64,000 nucleotides of DNA from Betaproteobacteria bacterium (GTDB taxonomy: Bacteria > Pseudomonadota > Gammaproteobacteria > Burkholderiales > Ferrovaceae). The notes under the pieces are model-generated. The model was not told the origin of the DNA, searched no databases, and saw nothing but the letters and a program-made list of their open reading frames with translations. The translations under genes and the position numbers were made by a program. Positions 62,662 through 64,000 of the stretch are shown one piece after another (the first letter of the stretch is position 1; each line of letters opens with the position of its first letter). The DNA is taken from contig JAGWIW010000005.1 of the NCBI GenBank assembly GCA_028866015.1, forward strand, positions 43,306 through 107,305, in the 5' to 3' direction.

Positions 62662-63756
62662 TCATTGCAAGCTGAGTTGCGCCTGGTAGGCCGGAGTCTG
62701 CATTTCCTGCAGACGGCTCACCGTGCGCTGGAATTCATTGCTGTTCATCCCTTCCGGATAAAGCGCTTCCGGGGATACGGCTGCCGACACCAGCAGCTTG
62801 ATGTGCCGGTCGTACAGGATGTCCACCAGCCACGTCAGACGGCGCGCCGCATCGGCCTGGCGCGGCGTGAGCACGGGCACGTTGGACAGCAACACCACGT
62901 AATAGCGGTTGGCCAGTTCCAGGTAATCGCGCTGCGAACGGGCACTGCCGCACAGGATGTCGAAATCGAACCACACCACGCCGGGGCCCGCCCCCAGCAC
63001 CGGCACGCGCCGCTGCATGAGCTCGATGTCGGCCACGCGGTCTGGCTTGGGAGAAAAAGCGCGGAATGCATCCTGCATGGCCGCCGCGCTTTCAGGACCC
63101 AGGGGATGGAAATAGGTTTCGAGGTGCCCGCCCTGCTCGCGCATGCGATGGTCCAGGTCACCGCTCACCGCCACCACGTCCAGCCGCTCCTTGAGGAGTT
63201 CGATGGCAGGCAGGAAACGGTCGCGCTGCAGGCCGTCGGGATAGAGGTCGTCGGGCGCGTAATTGGACGTGATGACCAGTACCACGCCCCAGTTGATCAT
63301 GTTTTCGAACAGCCGCTGCAGGATCATGGCATCGGCGATGTCGCTCACATGAAATTCGTCGAAGCACAGCACCCGTGTCTGCACCGCGATTTCAGCGGCC
63401 ACGCGCTTCAGGGGGTCTTCCTGGTCGTGCATCTGGCGCATGCGCTCGTGCACGCCTGCCATGAATTCATGGAAATGCACCCGGCGCTTGCGGCGGTAAG
63501 GCAGCGTGGAAAAAAATCCGTCCATCATGGCGCTTTTGCCTCGTCCCACGGCCCCGTGCAGGTAAATCCCGCGCGGCGGCGGCCGGCTTCCGAAAGTGCG
63601 TGCCAGCAACGTCTGCCGGTAGCGCTTGAATGCCATCAGCTCGTCATGCAGCACTTGCAGCCGCTCGATCACCCGCAGCTGTTCGGCATCGGGTTCGAAG
63701 TCAGGGCGTTGGCTGAAGGTGCGGTACCATTGCAGTGGTCCTGAAGATTCTGTCAT
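62662..63756 (-). CDS. zapE: cell division protein ZapE (AFG1-like ATPase)
   Basis: ZapE is an ATPase that associates with the Z-ring under stress and is related to mitochondrial AFG1. From the ATG at 63756 the product is 364 residues. It has the P-loop GIYLHGAVGRGKSAMMD, the segment FHEFMAGVHERM, Walker B VLCFDEFHVSDIADAMIL and sensor-like VITSNYAPDDLY. The frame is open a further 14 codons upstream without family similarity. It follows lpdA, as is usual in betaproteobacteria (sucAB-lpdA-zapE). Confidence 0.93.
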   Translation of the reverse strand: MTESSGPLQWYRTFSQRPDFEPDAEQLRVIERLQVLHDELMAFKRYRQTLLARTFGSRPPPRGIYLHGAVGRGKSAMMDGFFSTLPYRRKRRVHFHEFMAGVHERMRQMHDQEDPLKRVAAEIAVQTRVLCFDEFHVSDIADAMILQRLFENMINWGVVLVITSNYAPDDLYPDGLQRDRFLPAIELLKERLDVVAVSGDLDHRMREQGGHLETYFHPLGPESAAAMQDAFRAFSPKPDRVADIELMQRRVPVLGAGPGVVWFDFDILCGSARSQRDYLELANRYYVVLLSNVPVLTPRQADAARRLTWLVDILYDRHIKLLVSAAVSPEALYPEGMNSNEFQRTVSRLQEMQTPAYQAQLSLQ

Positions 63757-63819
63757 GCATCTGACAGTATCAACTCTATCCAAAGCCTGCAACTGCATAT
63801 TTTTGTAATCGTTACATAT

Positions 63820-64000
63820 TCAATGAGCGCCCATCCACCGCCAGGGCTGCCTCATGGAAAACTTCCGACAGGGCCGGATGGGCATGCACGATGCGTGCAA
63901 TGTCCTCGCTGCTGGCATGAAATTCCAGCGCCACCACCGCTTCCGTGATGAGTTCGGAAGCGAAGGGGCCCAGAATGTGCACGCCCAGCATGCGATCGGT
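63820..64000 (-). CDS. lpdA: dihydrolipoyl dehydrogenase, C-terminal fragment
   Basis: Only the last 59 codons are in the window; the gene continues to the right. The translated end reads [20 protein letters not shown], and further on it has the pattern [17 protein letters not shown] with the catalytic His and Glu of the dihydrolipoyl dehydrogenase dimer interface. This E3 subunit re-oxidises lipoamide for 2-oxoglutarate or pyruvate dehydrogenase. The 63-base gap to zapE shows no clear promoter. Confidence 0.92.
   Translation of the reverse strand, partial: PIACWACTFWAPSLPNSSRKRWWRWNFMPAARTLHASCMPIRPCRKFSMRQPWRWMGAH

Overview
The window is GC-rich, densely packed chromosomal DNA from a Gram-negative bacterium, most likely a betaproteobacterium. 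The best evidence is the run rpoE-rseA-rseB-degP(mucD)-glutaredoxin-lepA-lepB-rnc-era-recO-pdxJ-acpS-nagZ, the lpdA-zapE pair at the right edge, and uvrC-pgsA-tRNA-Gly-tRNA-Cys. A methylene-tetrahydrofolate dehydrogenase/cyclohydrolase pair (mtdA-fchA) points to one-carbon metabolism, as in facultative methylotrophs. I cannot fix the genus from sequence alone. There is no phage, insertion sequence, CRISPR array or other obvious mobile DNA, and no gene-free stretch reaches 300 bases; the longest is the 243-base gap between rpoE and the NAD(P)HX repair gene.

Layout. 1-407: the end of a DUF4010/MgtC-type membrane protein. 404-14340: a complete glycogen locus. On the minus strand lie glgC, two different GH57 glucanotransferase/amylase genes and a ROK sugar kinase. 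On the plus strand lie glgB, pgi and glgA, and glgP faces glgA. The glgC/glgB divergent gap holds a symmetrical -10 element. 14382-18746: parE-parC (topoisomerase IV). 18853-25511: a tightly overlapping plus-strand operon of Baeyer-Villiger-type monooxygenase, amidase, MsrP, MsrQ, GMC oxidoreductase and a 2-keto-4-pentenoate hydratase-like protein. A perfect 19-bp inverted repeat follows at once and encloses the ribosome binding site of the next gene, which begins a PA2779/PA2778-like pair (25564-26872). 26987-30592: a PhnD-like periplasmic binding protein plus a GAF-PAS-GGDEF-EAL protein, then a pirin.

31520-48330 is an almost unbroken minus-strand block. In transcription order it holds the envelope-stress sigma factor and its regulators (rpoE, rseA, rseB, degP, glutaredoxin-like), a terminator hairpin lying against the lepA start codon, lepA-lepB-rnc-era-recO-pdxJ-acpS-nagZ, a His-rich CDF zinc exporter, a family-5 uracil-DNA glycosylase, uvrC, pgsA, tRNA-Gly, tRNA-Cys, an L,D-transpeptidase and a Tat-exported DUF882 protein.

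48574-52596 (plus): NAD(P)HX repair enzyme, ETF-ubiquinone oxidoreductase and two tandem CBS-domain proteins. 52600-59232 (minus, given in coordinate order): fchA, mtdA with its own candidate promoter, a secreted alpha/beta hydrolase, a long acyl-CoA dehydrogenase, an RluF-like pseudouridine synthase, a second alpha/beta hydrolase and 5-formyl-THF cyclo-ligase. 59283-64000: a RidA-family protein (plus), then on the minus strand, in coordinate order, prpE, acuI (a likely acrylate/propionate pair), zapE and the 3' end of lpdA.

The most interesting items are the inverted repeat that hides a Shine-Dalgarno sequence immediately after an operon's last stop codon, the promoter-palindrome-terminator arrangement before lepA, the six-gene redox operon with its 110-nt gene overlap, and the tRNA-to-ldt junction. 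All calls come from reading the translated sequences and motifs; no database search was run.
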